Assembly (NCBI GenBank): GCA_035235625.1
Contig: CP141145.1
Coordinates: 1,426,001-1,490,000 of the forward strand
Origin: Saururus chinensis
Taxonomy: Eukaryota; Streptophyta; Magnoliopsida; Piperales; Saururaceae
Reading direction: 5' to 3'
Length of the DNA: 64,000 nt
This document shows, one piece after another, positions 24,901 through 37,066 of the stretch. The notes beneath the pieces were generated by a model. The model was not told where the DNA came from. It worked only from the letters and a program-made list of their open reading frames with translations, and ran no database searches. A program made the translations under genes and the position numbers. Position 1 is the first letter of the stretch, and the number at the start of each line of letters is the position of its first letter.

Positions 24901-25379
24901 TCCCTCTAATGAACAAGATAATTCCATAATGACCCTCAGGAGTGGGAGGATTGTTGACAAGAGTGTTGGGGGGACACCAGTGATAGATGATAGAAGTGAG
25001 GAGTTAGAGAGGGCAGCCCCTAGTGAACTTCAAGTAGAAGTTAGTGCACCACATGAGAAGGAGTTTGTATCTCCTTCCCCTTCCTCAGAGCCACAGTCTA
25101 AGACCACTTCCGATGGATCTTATATCCCTGGGGCACCTTTTCCTCAGTGTCTTGACATGGCCCCTCCATTTAGAAAGAGCACAGCTAGGACTGATGAGAT
25201 TCTTGAGACTTTCAAACAAGTCAAAATTAATCTCCCCCTCTTAGAAGCCATTAAGCAAGTCCCTTCTTATGCTAAGTTCCTTAAAGACCTATGCACGCAT
25301 AAGCATAAATCCAAGACCCATGTGTCTAAGGTCTTTCTCACCGAGCAAGTTACTTCTCTTTTGAAGTTTGACACCCCAC

Positions 25380-25985
25380 CTAAGTATAAGGACCCTGGAG
25401 TACCCACTATTTCTTGTGTCATAGGCGATCACTCCATCCATAGAGCCCTCCTTGACCTTGGTGCGAGTGTCAATCTACTCCCTTACTCGGTGTATGAGAA
25501 ACTAGGGTTAGGTGAATTGCAGCCTACATTAGTTACCTTGCAGCTAGCCGACCATTCTGTGTGTAAGCCTCGAGGAGTCATTGAGGATGTCTTAGTGAAG
25601 GTTGACCGATTCTTTTTCCCTGTTGATTTTATCGTCTTAGATATGGAGACCGTTGCCAACCCCACATATCATATTCCTATCATTCTAGGTCGTCCATTCC
25701 TTGCCACAACTAATGCATGCATAAATTGTAGGACAGGGGTAATGGAGATGACCTTTGGGAACATGAAAGTGCAACTAACTATTTTTGATGTGTCTAACCA
25801 TTTGCCTGCAACTTCTAATGCTGAATATTTTATGGTAGACAATTTTAGATTTGATGCTTATGATAGAGGTCCATCTTTTGTAGCATCAGCCCATAATCAA
25901 GCCATTGCTTCTAATTTTTCTGCATCATCTTTTTGGAGACTTAAGAAAAAAACCAATACTAATATCTACCAGCCGCCCTGATATA
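25380..25985 (+). mobile_element. Aspartic protease region of the Athila-like element
   Basis: A retropepsin-like domain has the segment LLDLGASVNLLPYSVYEKLG near 25450 and the flap/C-terminal motif IPIILGRPFLATTNA near 25675, as in Athila/Tat proteases. The frame ends near 25981, followed by the characteristic GCGCTTCTTGGGAGGCAACC at about 26020, which in this lineage marks non-coding DNA after the open frame. Confidence 0.85.
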
Positions 25986-27784
25986 TTTGAGAATGTTGGC
26001 AATGTCTGGCTAAAGACAATAAACTTAGCGCTTCTTGGGAGGCAACCCATTTTTTTTTTATATATTTCTTTTTCTTCCTTTTGTTTATTTTCTTTGCTTC
26101 ATTTAGACTTTATTTACTTATTTTCTCACTTTTTTTTCTTTTTTTTTTCTCATTATAATCTTTCTTCTTTTATGAGATATAATACTTTAGGTTTCGGGGA
26201 ATGCTCATCACTTATATTTATTTCTTTTCTCCAATCTTATGTACTTCACTTTTCAGATTAGTGAATTAGTTATGCTTTGAGGTGATGTCTTTCTTTCCCT
26301 CTCTTACTTATTCTTGTCATTGTAGTATATATATTTTTTAACATCGAGGACCATGTTCAATTTAGGTTTGGGGGTGTAGAAAGATATTTTTCTTTATTAT
26401 TTTTTTAGGATGTTTTAGAGTTTTTTTTGTTTTCTTTTAAAATGGGTTTTATCACTTATTTTCTTTTAAAAGTATATGTCTGTTTTTAAAGAGATCAATT
26501 TCATGAAGAAAGTTCAAGTAATGAATTAAGTGATGAAAATGATTAAGTGAGTAATTTCTATTTTATTTTCATTATCTTGGATAATTGTGCTTATATTTTT
26601 AAATCACATTTCACACACTTGAAACTTGTAGGAACATAATTTTATGATTTATTACTTGTAATCTTAGTGGGATATCTTTAACTAAGCATATATTTTTGAA
26701 AACTTGGCAATTGAGTAATTTTTAATATTTTATGATAGATCTTTATGCTTAGCTTTTATTTGAAAAAAATGGGACAAGTGTGTATAGAAAAAAAAATGAA
26801 AAAAAAGATGAAAAAAAAGTTGAAAAAAAAAGTTAAAAAAAAATAGATTGAATGAAAAAAAAAATTGATGATGAAAAAAAATTAAAAAAAAGGTTTGTTT
26901 CTCTTTTTACTAAGTAACCGGACCTTGTGCCTAGGCAAGTATAAGGGATCGCATCAAAAGGTGAAAAGTTGAGATAAATTCTTTTATGACTTGCTTGGTT
27001 CTGTAGCCTTTATAGTTCGAGTTATTAAGCCTGAGGGGTGTTTTAACACCTACTGCCTTAAGCTAACTGGATGAGGGACACTGGCCTAACGCTTGTTACA
27101 TGTACTATTTAGAAAGCTTAATAGAACTAAGTATTGCACAAGTCATATTTTGAAGTATATTATGCTCTTATTCTATGAATTTAATTGAAATTTTAAGGCT
27201 ATTATATTAGGTTTTATTATGAGATATTAATGATGAAAGATTGTCATTGTTATATTTTTGAGTTCGTGAACTTTAATGAGCTTGGTTAATGGGTCATATA
27301 AGATATGCGTGTTAATAAAGAATGAAATTGTATGACTACAAAGTTTCTACACTTTATGTTTTTGAAATGTATATATGTAGTTGCACAATTATTTCTAAGA
27401 TGGGGTTATAGAATGGATTATTCCTTACTTGAAAGTGATCATATCTTAATTGTTTACTTGTTTCAAGTATTTGTGGTTGGTTCTTTTTAAAAATAGTTAT
27501 GTGTTTTTAAGAGAAAATTGTTTTTCAAAATTTTGTTTTCTTGTTTATTTGTTTTATTTTTTTTAGGTTTTGATGTTTGTGGGTATCATTACTGTAAACC
27601 CTCACAAGACATAACTCGTCTAACTAGGGACACCTAGGGGTTTAAAGGCTTGTTGCATAGGCTAAATGGAATCATGATTCCCTACGAAAGTGGCTTTTAT
27701 TTATTTTTTTATTTTTCTAGTTTAGTTGTTTTATTTTGTTTTTGTTTTGCTCGAGGACTAGCAAAATATAGGTTTGAGGGTATT
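25986..27784 (+). other. Non-coding 3' region of the Athila-like element
   Basis: T-rich tracts (26050-26160), an A-rich array of ATGAAAAAAAA-like units (26775-26895), and two polypurine-tract-like blocks. The first is AGGTTTGGGGGTGT near 26363. The second is AGGTTTGAGGGTAT, directly before the right LTR. No pol domain is seen where related full-length elements carry it. Confidence 0.7.
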
Positions 27785-29215
27785 TGATAAGTATGAAATA
27801 TATATCTATTTTATAAACTTTTTACCTTATTTGCTAGTATCGATTAGGTTAATTTAGAGTTAGTTATGGTTTATTTAGATTAAGATAGATATTAGTATTT
27901 TAGTTTAATTATTAGTAATTTTGTAGTTATTAGTAGTTTAGATGTGTATTTTAAATTAAGTTGGAATTTTAATTACATTATACAAGTCTAAAGTATGATA
28001 TTTTATATTTTGTAAGAAAAGTACGCTTATCGAGGTACTTGGACAATGTTTGAAATAGTTCAAAATAGTCTTGACATGCTTTAAAGTGATTTAGACAACG
28101 TTTAGGAGTTATAAACAAGTTAGAAACTAATATGGATATGAAGAGAAGCTTAATGAACAGAATATCGACTGTCCAAGAAAACTATGCAGATTACAGAAAC
28201 ATTGTAGCCGTTTGAACGGGCTGTAGGGCGTTCGAACGGGATAACATGATTTTGTAGTAAAGCTCAGTTCAAGCGTTCGAAAGGGCATGTAGGGCATTTG
28301 AATGGCATAACGTGCAGTTTCCTTGTTTGACCCAAATTTCAATCCTTTTCATATTGGACTTCTTCTTACGGAACTTATACCTATAAAAAGACATATTTGG
28401 CTCAAAATTGAAGGATTCCAGTAGATTTTACGAAGAGAAAAAGGAAGAAGAAGATGGAAGAGAACTCAAAGCTTTTAATGGAGATTTAAGTGCTTTTTTC
28501 TACAATGGAAGGCTAGACTTTTCTTTTACTTAGGAGTTGATGAAGCTATAGATAAGTTTCAGTTTCTTTTCTTTTTAATTTAGATCTCAGCTGTGAATGA
28601 TGACAATTGTATGATAAAGATTTCCTTTTTAATAGAAGAGCTTTTAATGTTTATTCAAGTCTATGTTGATTTATTGTCTTGTAGATGATAGATTGATGTG
28701 GTTTTGATATTTGCATCAATTCTAATTTCTGTAATTTAGATGAGATGGTCATACAATAGTTTTAATGTTCAGATAATTAATGACTTGGATGAGTTATACT
28801 AAGATTAGACGGGTCATGCCTATAGCTAGTTTAGTGTAGAGGATTCGTGTTATTGTCGAAGATAGTTCATGCCATGGAAGTTAATTAATGATTCTTTTTG
28901 AAGTAATTCTAGCTTGTAGCTGAGAATACTTGTTCATATTCACACTAGATTTAGATTAAGAGTTAAGGAATTGTTATGGTTTTATAGTGGATTCGATTTC
29001 GTAAGTAATTTCCATCATATTAATCTCTTATTTTTAAACTAGTTAATTTCTTTCCTTTACTTAATTAAAGTTTAAGTTTGTTTTAGTTTTCAACCAGCAA
29101 ATTCCTCTTTAGATTTAGTGATAATTCATCCATCCCTGAGTTTCGATAACCCTTAAATACTAATCCTAGTACAATTACCATGTACACTTGTAAAGGGTTT
29201 AATTATAAACGATCA
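27785..29215 (+). repeat. 3' LTR of the Athila-like element
   Basis: It matches the left LTR throughout apart from the microsatellite and scattered substitutions. It ends GATCA and is directly followed by the target duplication GGGAC. Confidence 0.9.
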
Positions 29216-29234
29216 GGGACCCACCGTCAAGATA

Positions 29235-30486
29235 ACAAAAATCTACCTCATGCATATTTCTATTGATAAACATTATAAATCTAAAGTAGTATGTGAAGTG
29301 ATTGGTATCGATGATAGGCATATAATGTTGGGGGACCCTGGCAACTTAACATATATGTGACCTTCAAGGGACATGATAATACCTATCTGCCTACTTGGGG
29401 AGCTCACAAAATAACAGTAGACTGTAAACAAAAAACAAAAAAACAAAATAGTTATGGCTCCTCCAAACAACGGATAGTGTCAAATAACACTAAGGCTGTA
29501 AAAAGAAACAAAAAATGGTTGATTGCAGTGCACCACAGGACATTATGCTTATGGCTGATAAATTGATGAATACTTGTTGGAGGTATGAAACAAAATGTTA
29601 GTGTACATGAAATTTTCAAGTAAAATAAGGAATACAATTTGTGGAAACAAAAAAAGGGTCAATGCGTGTGGGATTGAACAAACAACTCCATTCCAGAATG
29701 AGCTGAGTCTGATCCTACTAATGAGTTTGGATCCATATAAACTTGTCAATACAAGTTCCCTCTAGGTTTAAAAGAAGTAACTACAGTATTAACAAGCCGA
29801 AAAGCAAGATCAGGCTTAACCTCATAAATGTATTCCATGCCCATGAGATACTGGTTTGATGATTAAGTGTGTCTCACGAAGCTTTAACATATATTCAGGT
29901 CCATCAAAATTGAATTACATGTGACATCTGCATAATTATTGGAGCTCCCATTCTCTAAAGTGAAATCCATTTTGACTTCATAGGATAGAATATTATCAAA
30001 AACATAAAACACTACAAATTCATTTCTTGGATCCAAATATACAACTTTCAGCAGTGTCCATTTCATCCTCAACTTCACCTGATGAATTTGCCAAATCTTC
30101 ATATTGCTGATCTCATAAAGTTAGTTGTAAACACTAAAGCTCACTACTCGGCTTGTTCTACTTTGTGTAAATGATCTTCCACTGGTCCCCAATCTGGGCA
30201 TAATTCTTGAATTATCTTAAAATACAATGAAGAAATCAGTCAAGAAACAAACTTATATACAACCTCTATTACAACTTAATGATTTGCCTCTTTTAATGGT
30301 AGCAAAAGTATCAAGGAAAAATAATGTGTCCTTTTATACTAGATATTCTATTTGGTTACCCTTCTTCCAAAATAGGAAGTTCCACATACATGTTCTTACA
30401 TTTCTAACGTGATGATCCTTTATATATCTAGCTATTGCTTAGATATACTAAAACAAATAATCTGAATAAGCAGGACTCAAAGTTGA
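29235..30486 (-). repeat. Unit R3, inverted copy of R2
   Basis: This 1.25-kb block is the reverse complement of about 42545-43790. Shared coding-like remnant: KWTLLKVVYLDPRNEFV and YVFDNILSY (30102-29884 here, 42948-43142 in R2), followed by CKPRGKLLLTSLYGS-like and CTLTFCFIPP segments. The remnant may derive from a host gene. The pattern faintly recalls F-box-associated repeats, but I do not claim that. Its right boundary coincides with the start of the segmental duplication block at 30488. Confidence 0.85.
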
Positions 30487-30487
30487 A

Positions 30488-30717
30488 TGTTCATATGGTT
30501 TTCTGATTCTTTAAATGTTCCCTTTATTAGGAATAGCCTAGAAGATCATGAGTTTTAGCTTCGTATTTTATTTGGTTTATAACATTTTTATGTTTGAGTA
30601 TACGTGATAGATAATCTTAGGTACTTTTACTTGGACACGTCTCAAAAGCAATATTGTTTCTTTATGCCCCGATCATAAATTTTATCCTATGACTTGTGAA
30701 TCAAGTCTTATTAGAGT
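30488..30717 (+). repeat. Segmental duplication, left block, copy B
   Basis: Counterpart of 7608-7840. It ends abruptly at CTTATTAGAG followed by a run of T, which is the reverse-oriented poly(A) tail of a LINE. Confidence 0.9.
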
Positions 30718-30839
30718 TTTTTTTTGAAAGGGTAAATGGGGAGAGGATTCCCTTCAATTAAAACTAAAGGGAAACAATGTCAAAAAAATTTAAAAAAATT
30801 ACAATTGCCATCTAGTAGCAATGAAAGGAAATTCACAGA

Positions 30840-32283
30840 CAAGCTTAATTAAAGAGGGATTGGCATTGATATAAGATCTAATTGACTTTCACACATACTA
30901 AATAGAGCTCTCTTATGAGTGTATTCATCCTTGAAGATAATATGATTTCTCTCCTGCCAAATGAAATAAATGGCACAGTTCATGAATATCTTTAATAGCA
31001 AACCTAAACTCGGAATTGATCTACTAAAATGAAGAATATGTTGAAGGGCTTGCTGAGCCTGATGACAAGATATATCCACCCTGAAGAATTTGAAAATAGA
31101 GCTCATAATCCATCTAGATTAACCACACAAGAAAAACAAATGTGGAGATGTTTCCTGGTCGGCCTTACATAGAATATATCTATTGACTATTTGAACTCCT
31201 CTTGCTTGAATTTTATCCAAAGTAAGTAGTCTCCTATGAAGCATTAACCAACTAATGAAAGAATGGCATGGGATGTGATGCTTGAACCAGAGAAGAGATG
31301 TCCATCTTAACTTAGGGCTATGTCCAGAGATAGCATTATAAGCAGAATTGGTAGTAAACTTTCTAGAGGAAGGAGGTTTCCATATGATTTTATCCTCATT
31401 ATGGTTAAGCACAGGAGCGACATTTATAGTTTGCAATAAATGGTCATATCTCAAGTTAATTTGTTCAGTCCACTTCCAATTATTATTAACCATACAATCT
31501 GATATAGTTGTAAGAGGATGACTTTCCAATTGAAAGATAAGACGATTACCGTAATTTTGCAAAAGAGTAAAATTACCTGCCCATGGATCCAACCAAAAAA
31601 GAATTTTTCCTCCCATTATTTACTTTGTAAAAAATGAAATCCATCAAATATTACGCATTGATAAAATACTCTTCAAAGAATATGAAGCAAAGGAAGGAAT
31701 ATCACAATGCCAGATTGAAGAACTCTGGATATAAAATTCATTAATCCATTTCGCCCATAATGATTCTTTATCATATAAAATTCTTCATAAGTGCTTGGAT
31801 AAACCAATAGAGCACCAATCCCTAATGGATCTAATGCCCAAGCCACCCTCATCTTTAGGAAGACAAACCTTCTTCCAACTAAGGGGATGAAACTTTCGAG
31901 ATTGGACATAATTACTCCAAAAGAAATCAGCCATAAAATATTCCAATTGTTTAATAACACTAATTGGAAGAAAAAGTGAAGAGACCAATAAATGTGCTTA
32001 CTGGAAAGAACAGATTTCAAGAGCTCTAACCTTCCAGCATAGGAGAGTAATTTCCTTTTCCAGCCTACTAATGCTATATGAAACTGATCAAGAATATTAG
32101 CACACATGGATGCCTGAAGACGGCCCAAGAATAGTGGAAGGCCCAAATAGCGTATCGGAAGATGTCCTTCTCTAAAGTTAAATAATTGAAGAATGGTAGT
32201 TTTTTGGGTACAACAAGCTAAAAAGAAAATACAACTTTTAGAATCATTAGCCCAGAGACCACTACTTTTAGAATCATTAGCCA
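30840..32283 (-). pseudogene. LINE ORF2, RT C-terminus and zf-RVT domain
   Basis: The RT C-terminal segment LPIRYLGLPLFLGRLQ followed by WKRKLLSYAGRLELLKSVL is at about 32000-32190. A PLSWKKVCLPKDEGGLGIRS block (31785-31988, different frame) follows. The zinc-binding reverse-transcriptase domain with LWFKHHIPCHSFISWLMLHR is at about 31230-31310. The C-terminal helix region (IYFIWQERNHIIFKDE) is near 30930. Frame changes occur near 31990, 31670 and 31115. This is a dead 5'-truncated plant L1 copy. Confidence 0.85.
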
Positions 32284-33161
32284 TTCGAGATTATCTCTCT
32301 TTCTGATGGTTTTTTTCTCTTCAAATTTGAAAATGAAGAAGATTACTACAAAGTTCTGGGATCTATTTGGTCTATTGTTGGTCGTCCTTTGATTCTCAAG
32401 CAATGGTCCACTAATACCAAACTAGTGCGCGATTGTCTTTCCACTGTTCCTTTATGGATCCGTCTACCAAACCTTCTATTCAGTATTGGAGTTCTGAAAA
32501 TCTGGGTCGTATTGCAAGTTCCATTGGCTCCCCTTTATATATCGATCAACTCACAAAAAATAGAAGAAGATTATCCTTTGCTGGAATATGTGTAGAAATT
32601 GACGCTGGTTGCAGCCTTCGAGATCAAGTGTATATTCTTCGGAAGGATGGCTCAAGTTTTTTTTCAAGAAGTTACTTATGAATGGAAACCTAAAATATGC
32701 ACTCGTTGTAAATGTTTTGATCATGCTACTGAATCATGCACCACGTCTCAAGCCTGGACTCAGAGAGAATCTACTCCCTCGTTGGATAAGGCTCAGGTTG
32801 ATCCTAATTTTGAAGATGAAGCTCCTCTTCAGCTGTCAGAAAAACAAGGTGTTATTAAACTTCAAGAGCAACCTTCTTTAGTTTCTTGCAGGAGACTTAT
32901 TTCTGGCGTCATTAATTCTGGAGGTATTCATGTCCCTTCACATGTCTCTAATAGTTCTCATGGTGATCCTCTACCCTTACAATCTTCTATTCATGCCTCC
33001 CAAAATATTTTTATGAATCAATCTACTATTACAGGCACTATAACCCATATAGACAATCATGATGATAGTCTTTCTGCTAGTGTTCTGAGAAGGAATTATG
33101 CCTGTGTTGGTCACTACACAGTGAATCTTGGGGCTCAGATCTCTTGCTTGAGATCTTGCAA
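32284..33161 (+). pseudogene. LINE ORF1 (DUF4283 and CCHC) fragment, inverted
   Basis: The DUF4283-type start FKFENEEDYYKVLG near 32320 continues as RPLILKQWS and VPLWIRLPNL. The segment LGRIASSIGSPLYIDQLTKN (32490-32560) is in another frame. The zinc knuckle KICTRCKCFDHATESC follows near 32690-32740, then a low-complexity S/Q-rich tail to about 33170. Two frame changes (near 32487 and 32660) show it is non-functional. Confidence 0.83.
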
Positions 33162-35505
33162 ACAACACAAACACTAAAAGAAAATTGGGTCAAGCCTTGC
33201 GATTGCTTCATTTCATTATGAATACCTAAATATCAATGTAATTTATGGTTATCCGTTGAACCATGTAAGTCAATAGTAAATGTAGAAGTAATATTAAATA
33301 GCTTGAAATTAAGGGTAGTTACTTCAATAAAAGTAAAAAAAAATAAAGGAAAACGGACTGACCATGTCCGTGACCTTGTCTCATGGACAGTTAGCCACGG
33401 TCACCGTCATGAAAGGCTCATTTGACCGTGACCAAATGACCAATTTTCACCCCTAGTCCGGAGTAGGGAGGTTGTGGAGGTGTTTTTCACAGCACTTATC
33501 GTCAGCACATGGATAACAAGACAAAGGAGAAGGCTGGTGGCAGCCTGGGCACAACACTACGGTGGTGTCGCAATGATGCCACCTATGTCTCCTTATTCAA
33601 TCATCTGGACACCTTACCCCATATAGATATCCCAGTACTCCATGAAGCTATGTTCCAGGGGGATGAAAATCAAGCAAGGAGCTCTAGGAAACTAAAAAAA
33701 ATATATAGCAAAAGGATCCTTTTTCTCCTAGAAGATCAGAAACAAGAGAATTTGGTGGAGATTGCAGGTCGACATTGCTGGAATAGGGACTCCGAGCACA
33801 GCAAGCAAGCACCAGGGGCAAATTGGGAGGTGGCAAGGATAGCTCGGGCCAGAAGGGGAGGCCCGTCTTAGAGGGATTCCGAAGTCGGTATTTTCCCCTA
33901 CATGGTGGAGCAGGGACTGTTTGGTTATCCTCCTAATTACTGGCTCAGAGGGACTATTTAGAGTTTAATTATCCTCCTAATTTACATATATAGAAAGGTA
34001 AAATTTTACTATTTTAGAATAGTAATTGTTTCTGGGTTATTTTCTATGAATCTGGACATTAAATTTAAAGCCTTGTTGCTCATCATCTTTACAATATGTA
34101 ATAGATAACAAATATTGCCAATATAGATTGATATATGAGTTTTAGATTCATTATGACTCTAGTCTTTGCAAATTCTATGAGAATATATGTATGATTTCTG
34201 AGATAATAAGTTGTATGTATCTAGTAGGTAAAATTGGTTTCTGCCCCCTTGTACTATTGGATCTCTGATAACTCATGATGTTATGATTTTTAATGAAGCT
34301 GAGCTCATAAGAACTATTTTATAAAAAAAAAAGACTTTTTATTTAGAACATGGCTATATGCACATTACTAAACTTCATTGTCCCCCAAACAAAGTAAAAA
34401 ATATCTTATTTATTCTCTACTTCAATACCCATCAATTTCCTTCTACTTCCCCAAGAATTGAACCCCCCAAAAAACTTTTTTTTCCAATTGTGGTGGTGAC
34501 AACTAGGATTGGTCTTGGGCCAAATAATTAGTAGACCAGGTTTGTCTGTGTTTATATTCACTAACAATTTGTCCTTCAATGTTTTATCCATAGAGGAAGC
34601 CTCTTATTGGGCAAACATGGTCATTGTCTGCAGATATAGCTTCTTATGCAAGTGGATGAGGGTTAAGACAGCTAGAGAGAATGAGAGAGGCATCAGAGAC
34701 AATTACTAACTAGGGTAGCAAGAGTGGGTATCTTTGGGTTAAATAACTTAGTATATAATAATAATTTAGATTTATGCATGCAATCTTTATTATTTATAGT
34801 AGTATTACTAATGAACCTTCCTTGCATATACTCTCGTACATTCATTATGAGCAACCAAATGAAACTATTGATATAGGATATAGGAGTATTTAATAATTTA
34901 CTTTAACAAAGAACTCAAATATAACATTAATATGATTGTACTTAAATTATTAAGAACTTAAGTACAAGAAGATGCTTAAGAGTAGTTATGGAGAAACAAA
35001 AAAATGTCCTTTTATGTAAAAATATAAATTATATTTAAAATTAACTGGACCTCAGATAAATGGCTAAACAAGGACTTTGTCCATTGTCGTGTTTGAAAAT
35101 TGACAGACAAAAAAATTCAACCGAACACGGCCACAGACACCTCATACCTGGCCAGGATGTTGGATAATAGACGTCTACAACCAACCCTAGTGACAACAAC
35201 GGCCTCCTCTTCTTCCCTCTTTTTTTTCTTATTCTTTGGGGCCAACGGTCTGGCTTGGCTGTGGCCAGCCAGCTACAACCAATTCTGGCTGCAGTGGTAA
35301 GATCTTATTCTGGCTCTAGCCGTGGTGACTAGGTTGGCTAGATCTGGCTAGTGTACCCAAGTGTTAGCATGGCTGCAGCCAAGAAGGAGGAGGTGGGGAA
35401 GGTAGGGTGAAGATAAGTTAATTTATGCTTTTGGATTTGGGGGATGGGAAAGAAATTTTAATAGGTAATGTTAGGTTACATTTGGCATACGAGTTTGATG
35501 TTCTT
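33162..35505 (+). repeat. Segmental duplication, right block, copy B
   Basis: Counterpart of 19180-21575. It begins AACAACACAAACACTAAAAG directly after the LINE and ends near TTTGGCATACGAGTTTGATG. A small rearrangement near 34240-34310 replaces the equivalent of about 20320. The 120-codon frame at 33509-33871 is not kept open in copy A. Confidence 0.9.
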
Positions 35506-35703
35506 GTACACATGGAAGGTGGTCTTCTTTCGTTTACTGAAGATATCATCAGCCATTCGTCCACCTGTTTGCCCATTTCTAGGTGAGAATTTTCTCCCTC
35601 ACCCTCTCTAACTGTGATAATTAGTTTGATATCTAATATTCTTCTCATACATTTGATCTAATTATTTGATTTATATGTGGTTAATTGGTATAAATGGTTT
35701 GCA

Positions 35704-36254
35704 TTAATAGCCTTTTTATCCCTCCTCTGCCTCTAGTTCGTCATGTGCGTCTCTCCTCTCTTTCGTGTATCCTCCGCCTTGCCATCATGCTCCGCTGTTT
35801 GTTGCATTTGAGCACCATTGACCTTTCGTGCAAGTTCCCATCCTCTTCCCCACTGCCATGCTCCGACATTCCTCGCATTTGAGCACTGTCGACTAAATCC
35901 CTTCCTCCACCGGCCGTGCACAGAAGAGATTTAGGGCTTTGGTTGAGAGTACATTCAGCCTACTCTTACTCTTTTATTGTTAATCCTAATTACACCAGTT
36001 TTTGGATTCAGTGAAATGATTGGATTTTTCTCTAGCACCGTATATTTCCTTTGTCAATTCTCTTCTTGGTTTGAAAGTATTTCTTCGAAAACTAATTTTC
36101 TATTCTTTAGTTCAATGTCAACAGTTTGAGAAGTGATATGGAGATCATTTGGACTTCTTTTTATGTTTTTAGATTCTTTTTAATATAAGAAGTTTGGATC
36201 CTGCTTCACAAGCTTATGCTTCATTCCATGTTCAATATTTGTACGCAACTATTC
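35704..36254 (+). repeat. Direct repeat, copy 1 (about 550 bp)
   Basis: Starts AATAGCCTTTTTATCCCTCC and ends ATTTGTACGCAACTATTC. It matches 37067-37613 at roughly 95 percent or better. The ends are not TG...CA and I found no target duplication, so these are not obvious LTRs. Confidence 0.9.
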
Positions 36255-36861
36255 GATTCAGCTGCAATTTTTTATTCAACAAATTAAACGGCATTACTAT
36301 ATAGAGTACACTCCTATAAATGAACATAGTTGCAAAATTGTTTTAGATTTACCACATCGTGGTTCTTGGTCCAGACTTATTCAATTTCGTATGCGATTAA
36401 GGCTAACATTAGTAACAATATGCATACTAGACCCAATGAAAGAACCCCAAGTTAAAAGTACTCACGCTCTACTTGAAAGGACAATGATCCGATGCCTAGT
36501 AATTGGAGAGAGTTTACTTCTGAATGTATAGTTTACAACCCTTTTTTAGCGAGTGTACATTTTTAACATAGTTGCTAGATATCCATGTCTGTGTATATAT
36601 ATACCAAGTACGCATAAATAGGGTGAGCTGGCTAATAAATGGGGTGATAATCTACCCATCCTTTATTTATTGAAGACTGTAAAAAGAAAAACTCTCCATA
36701 TCGGACCATATATTAGCGGGAAAATTATTTAAATAATAATTAAAAAATATTTACTAAATTAAACCACTTTGAAAAATATTTCCCAAAGTAGTATTATTTT
36801 TTGATAAGCAGGCCCCAGCCAAGCCGATGGTGCTTACGTGGTTTTTTTTTAAAAAATTATA
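36255..36861. other. Spacer between the direct repeats, no gene seen
   Basis: AT-rich sequence unique to this position. The right part (36720-36850) includes AAATATTTACTAAATTAAACC and a GC-richer patch with GGTGCTTACGTGG, which seems to belong to the hairpin-rich element that follows. Confidence 0.4.
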
Positions 36862-37064
36862 TGATTTCATCCTTTGAAAAGATGAAATCAAGTTTAAGTT
36901 GATTTCATCTTTTCAAATAACGAAATCAGCTTAAACAAAATTAACCTAATTTTATCCTTTAAAAGGATGAAATTACCATATTTTGTCCTTCTAAATGACG
37001 AAATCACCTCACTTACATCGGGTCGACAACTTAAACTGATTTCGTCTTTTAAAGGACGAAATCA
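36862..37064. repeat. Five consecutive GATTTCATC/GATGAAATC hairpins
   Basis: Inverted repeats lie at 36862-36890, 36892-36936, 36948-36974, 36979-37004 and 37037-37064. The stems are built on the same word, TGATTTCRTC paired with GAYGAAATCA, with loops around CTTTTAAA. The second stem extends outward through GTTTAAG/CTTAAAC to 15 pairs. The last hairpin abuts direct repeat copy 2. Related sequence, less regular and in opposite arrangement, occurs at 48150-48620. Confidence 0.85.
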
Positions 37065-37066
37065 AT

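Larger units (their letters stand above)
21655..29215 (+). mobile_element. Athila-like Gypsy element carrying gag and protease only
   Basis: Two LTRs of about 1.43 kb (21655-about 23134 and 27785-29215) begin TGATAAGTATGAAATATA, and the right one ends CA. The whole is flanked by the target duplication GGGAC (21650-21654 and 29216-29220). A CCGTTGCTGGGGACGG sequence after the left LTR corresponds to the tRNA-Asp-type primer site region typical of Athila/Tat. Gag and protease are present. I recognise no RT, RNase H or integrase, and 25985-27784 is T-rich and non-coding. It resembles a non-autonomous terminal-repeat-with-gag element. It is broken, with about three breaks. LTR similarity of about 95 percent suggests a few million years at most. 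Confidence 0.9.
30718..33161 (-). mobile_element. L1-type LINE with inverted 5' part
   Basis: The minus-strand poly(A) tail appears as T(9) at 30717-30725. The 3' half of ORF2 reads on the minus strand up to about 32283, while ORF1 sequence reads on the plus strand from about 32284 to 33161. This is the structure left by twin priming, with loss of the sequence between ORF1 and the RT C-terminus. A 35-bp direct duplication (ACTTTTAGAATCATTAGCC twice) lies beside the junction. Relative to copy A of the segmental duplication, about 1.9 kb of host DNA is missing at this point. Confidence 0.85.

Noticed and set aside
33509-33871. 120-residue frame as a gene
   Set aside because: The duplicated copy near 19600-19950 does not keep the frame, and no motif is recognisable.
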